Part shown: positions 62,245-64,000 of the stretch, in pieces
Layout: the number at the start of each line of letters is the position of its first letter
How positions within the stretch are numbered: position 1 is the stretch's first letter
NCBI RefSeq assembly: GCF_026625885.1
Contig: NZ_CP113068.1
Location: forward strand, 496,001 to 560,000
Reading direction: 5' to 3'
Length of the DNA: 64,000 bases
From: Roseateles sp. SL47
GTDB lineage: Bacteria; Pseudomonadota; Gammaproteobacteria; Burkholderiales; Burkholderiaceae_C
Position numbers and translations under genes: made by a program
The notes under the pieces: generated by a model
Seen by the model: only the letters and a program-made list of their open reading frames with translations
What the model was told of the DNA's origin: nothing
The model's database searches: none

Positions 62245-62423
62245 GAGGACATCCTCTGAAAACCAGGCAGGGCGGCGAGCCGCCACCTAAAGCGGACCCG
62301 GCCGGTGCCAGGGCACGGGCCGGGTCGTCTGGGCGTCTCGACCGAGGTGGAGACGCCCGGCAGGTCCGGTGGATCCGGTGAGGGATCCGGTGACGCCGGC
62401 CACCCGGTGACCGGCACATCCAT
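62241..62423 (-). CDS. Possible 60-residue leader peptide bridging yajC and secD
   Basis: An open frame that exactly fills the yajC-secD gap. Its ATG (62423) overlaps the yajC stop (TGATG) and its stop overlaps the secD ATG (ATGA). The peptide starts MDVPVTGWPASPDPSPDPP, contains ETPRRPGPCPG and ends LAALPGFQRMSS; 13 of its 60 residues are proline. It has no signal peptide or membrane helix. Tight overlaps argue for translation and coupling, and Pro-rich arrest peptides that regulate secDF are known elsewhere, but GC-rich DNA readily gives open frames by chance. No homologue is recognised. Confidence 0.25.
   Translation of the reverse strand: MDVPVTGWPASPDPSPDPPDLPGVSTSVETPRRPGPCPGTGRVRFRWRLAALPGFQRMSS
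62295..62326 (-). promoter_or_regulatory. Hairpin 2 in the yajC-secD gap
   Basis: GACCCGGCC (62295-62303) with GGCCGGGTC (62318-62326), plus GTGC/GCAC inside across one mismatch, loop CAGG. About 50 bases before the secD start. Confidence 0.6.
62331..62358 (-). promoter_or_regulatory. Hairpin 1 in the yajC-secD gap
   Basis: GGGCGTCTC (62331-62339), a 10-base loop, GAGACGCCC (62350-62358), a perfect 9-bp stem. Beyond it, toward yajC, an 11-base direct repeat GGATCCGGTGA occurs at 62371-62381 and 62383-62393. Confidence 0.6.
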
Positions 62424-62746
62424 CACTTGGTGACGGTTCCCTTGGGCAGCACCTGCAGCACGGCAGAGCGCTGCAGCTGGACCTCGACGCCGTTGGCGAT
62501 TTCCACCGTCAGGTAGACCTCGCCCACCTTGCTGATCTTGCCCAGGATGCCGCTGTTGGTGATGACTTCATCGCCCTTGGACAGCGCTTCCACCAGGGCG
62601 CGATGCTCCTTCTGACGCTTCATCTGCGGACGGATCATCACAAAGTACATCACCACAAACATCAGCACCAGCGGCAGCATGCCGAGGAAGCCTCCAGTGG
62701 GATCGGAACCAGCCGCAGTCTGGGCGTAAGCGTTGGAAATAAACAC
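62423..62746 (-). CDS. yajC: Preprotein translocase subunit YajC
   Basis: Small single-helix partner of SecDF in the holo-translocon. The 107 residues begin with a GTG codon at 62746 (VFISNAYAQTAAG); GAGGG 8 bases upstream supports this over longer ATG/GTG frames. The membrane helix is FLGMLPLVLMFVVMYFVMIR, followed by the diagnostic RPQMKRQKEH and the cytoplasmic GDEVITNSGILGKI and VQLQRSAV. tgt and queA, which often precede yajC, are absent; a divergent GntR gene is there instead. Confidence 0.95.
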   Translation of the reverse strand: MFISNAYAQTAAGSDPTGGFLGMLPLVLMFVVMYFVMIRPQMKRQKEHRALVEALSKGDEVITNSGILGKISKVGEVYLTVEIANGVEVQLQRSAVLQVLPKGTVTK

Positions 62747-62982
62747 GTCGATATCCCTCAGAAATGGGTCGCCCCGCAGCCGGCCTTGCGCCTGCCGCTG
62801 GACGAATGAGCCCATGATTGTATGCGTCCGGTCCGGACGTCCCGCATGGCGTCTGACGCCGATTTAATTGGGGATGTCCATCGGAAACCCAAGGCCGGGT
62901 CCGGCCCCGGTCGTCAAGTCGGGGGAAGCGAGCGGGCCGACGCCTGCGGGCGGCCACGGGGGAACTGCGATGATGAACCCCC

Positions 62983-63648
62983 ATGACTTCAGACACCCTC
63001 GAACAACAAGAACAGGACAAGCGCCGGCAGGCGGACCAGGCCTACGACGCCATCGAGAACATGATCGCCACGCTGGATCTGCGGCCTGGTACGCCGGTGG
63101 TGGAGTCCGAACTGATTGCCCGTATCGGCCTGGGGCGCACCCCCACGCGGGAAGCGCTGATGCGACTGGTGGCCCAGGGGCTGATCGTGCAGTTGCCCCG
63201 GCGCGGGCTGATGGTGAGCGACATCCAGGTGTCCGACCAGTTTGACCTGCTGGATGCCCGGCGACCACTGGAACGCCTGATCGCCTGCTGCTCGGCACGC
63301 CGGGCCAGCCCGGCCCAGCGCGAGGCGCTGCTGACCTGCGCCGCGCGGATGGCCGACGCGGCCGAGCGGGAAGACCTTGAAACCTACATGCGGGCGGATC
63401 AGGCCCTGGACCGGGTCAACCATGCCGCCTGCCGCAACCGCTTTGCCGTCGGGGCGGTGGTGCCGATGATCATCCAGTGCAGACGCTTCTGGTACGCTTA
63501 TCGGCACCATGGCGACGTGGCCGTCGGCGCACGTTGCCATCAGCGTCTGGCCGAAGCCATTGCCAGCGGCGACGGCCCGGCGGCAGCAAAGGCCACCGAT
63601 GCGCTGATCGACGCCCTTCGTGAGTTTGCCCAACAGGTGATCGCATGA
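62983..63648 (+). CDS. GntR-family regulator (FadR/FCD type)
   Basis: A 221-residue regulator. The N-terminal winged helix (about 18-80) reads AYDAIENMIATLDLRPGTPV and RIGLGRTPTREALMRLVAQG, and the C-terminal all-helical FCD effector domain (about 95-215) has YMRADQALDRVNHAACRN with the metal-binding Asp/His pattern. FCD proteins usually sense small carboxylic acids. Its stop overlaps the start of a proline racemase-family gene (ATGA at 63645-63648), so the most likely regulated pathway is hydroxyproline catabolism; that is inference from context. Confidence 0.92.
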   Translation: MTSDTLEQQEQDKRRQADQAYDAIENMIATLDLRPGTPVVESELIARIGLGRTPTREALMRLVAQGLIVQLPRRGLMVSDIQVSDQFDLLDARRPLERLIACCSARRASPAQREALLTCAARMADAAEREDLETYMRADQALDRVNHAACRNRFAVGAVVPMIIQCRRFWYAYRHHGDVAVGARCHQRLAEAIASGDGPAAAKATDALIDALREFAQQVIA

Positions 63649-64000
63649 CGCTTTCCGCCCTTCCGCTGGGCCTGCCTCCGGGCGTGCTGCCCACCGGGCT
63701 GGACACAACCACCCGCGTGGTGGATTCACATACCGGTGGCGCGCCCACCCGGGCGGTGGTGGGTGGCGGGCCGGCGTTGTATGGGGTCACCATGGCGCAG
63801 CGGCTGCAGGAACTGCGGGACCATCACGACGCCTGGCGCCGGGCACTGGTCACCCCACCACGCGGTCATGTCGGGTTGGTCGGCGCCCTCCTCACCGAAC
63901 CCGAACGGCCCGGCAGCCAGGCCGGGGTGATTTTTTTCGACGCTACCGGTTATCTCGGCATGTGTGGCCACGGCACCATCGGCGTCGTGGCGTCTCTGGC
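63645..64000 (+). CDS. Proline racemase / 4-hydroxyproline epimerase family protein (cut by window edge)
   Basis: The first 118 residues are visible. After a 20-residue tail come VVDSHTGGAPTRAVVGGGP (the family's substrate-binding start), RGHVGLVGALL and GYLGMCGHGTIGV, where the Cys of MCGHGT is the first catalytic residue. A cysteine here suits proline racemase or 4-hydroxyproline 2-epimerase; trans-3-hydroxyproline dehydratases also belong to this family and differ at the second catalytic position, which is outside the window. It is coupled to the GntR gene. Confidence 0.88.
   Translation, partial: MTLSALPLGLPPGVLPTGLDTTTRVVDSHTGGAPTRAVVGGGPALYGVTMAQRLQELRDHHDAWRRALVTPPRGHVGLVGALLTEPERPGSQAGVIFFDATGYLGMCGHGTIGVVASL

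Overview
The window is about 64 kb of a GC-rich bacterial chromosome. It has tightly packed genes, frequent 4-base start/stop overlaps and no rRNA, tRNA or phage genes that I can see. Gene content and order (ahcY-tlyA-metF; slt; cca; tsaB-rimI-uracil-DNA glycosylase; purE-purK-sua5; fba-purC; pyk; maeB; pgk; def-fmt-htpX beside LysM-dprA-smg; yajC-secD-secF) point to a betaproteobacterium of the order Burkholderiales. The Roseateles/Mitsuaria/Rubrivivax/Leptothrix lineage is my best guess. This placement is inferred from gene order and protein character, not from a search.

Layout. 1-2.2 kb: methyl-cycle genes (ahcY, tlyA, metF). 2.3-11 kb: an OmpW porin, prolidase, two separate 5-formyltetrahydrofolate cyclo-ligase paralogues, a TfoX-type protein, a LysR regulator divergent from a DUF2917 gene, a soluble lytic transglycosylase and a GST-like protein. 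11-18.6 kb: a small PEP-CTERM-like protein, cca, and a minus-strand operon tsaB-rimI-UDG-GGDEF/EAL-MidA. 18.6-24.9 kb: an OmpW plus lipoprotein hydrolase pair behind a TetR-like palindrome, then purE-purK-sua5-SGNH lipoprotein. 25-36.9 kb: an accessory block (thioredoxin-like cnoX; DeoR regulator; TonB receptor; PhoD-like phosphodiesterase; ABC importer; alkaline-phosphatase-superfamily hydrolase; TPR-like protein). It sits between purE and purC, genes that are normally neighbours. 36.9-48 kb: purC, gamma-glutamylcyclotransferase, fba, an ATPase/DUF4325 protein, pyk, maeB, an orphan pstS and pgk. 48-56.5 kb: azlCD, a GIN-domain protein, a lipoprotein, htpX, fmt, def, a LysM protein, dprA and smg. 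56.7-62.8 kb: DUF1631, secF, secD, yajC. 63-64 kb: a GntR regulator and the start of a proline racemase-family gene.

How the parts fit. Much of the window is housekeeping: one-carbon metabolism (metF, two cyclo-ligases, fmt), purines (purC/E/K), glycolysis (fba, pgk, pyk, maeB), t6A tRNA modification (tsaB, sua5) and protein export (yajC, secDF). The most coherent accessory system is the 26.8-35.8 kb locus. It has an outer-membrane receptor, a Tat-exported phosphodiesterase, a complete ABC importer and a probably cytoplasmic phosphodiesterase, all under a divergent DeoR regulator with a strong palindrome between them. It looks like a scavenging route for an unidentified organophosphorus compound.

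Two genes only 1.4 kb apart, def and dprA, each carry an apparent one-base insertion that breaks the frame. These are either real lesions or assembly errors. A 60-codon proline-rich frame with two strong hairpins exactly bridges yajC and secD and deserves testing as a regulatory leader.
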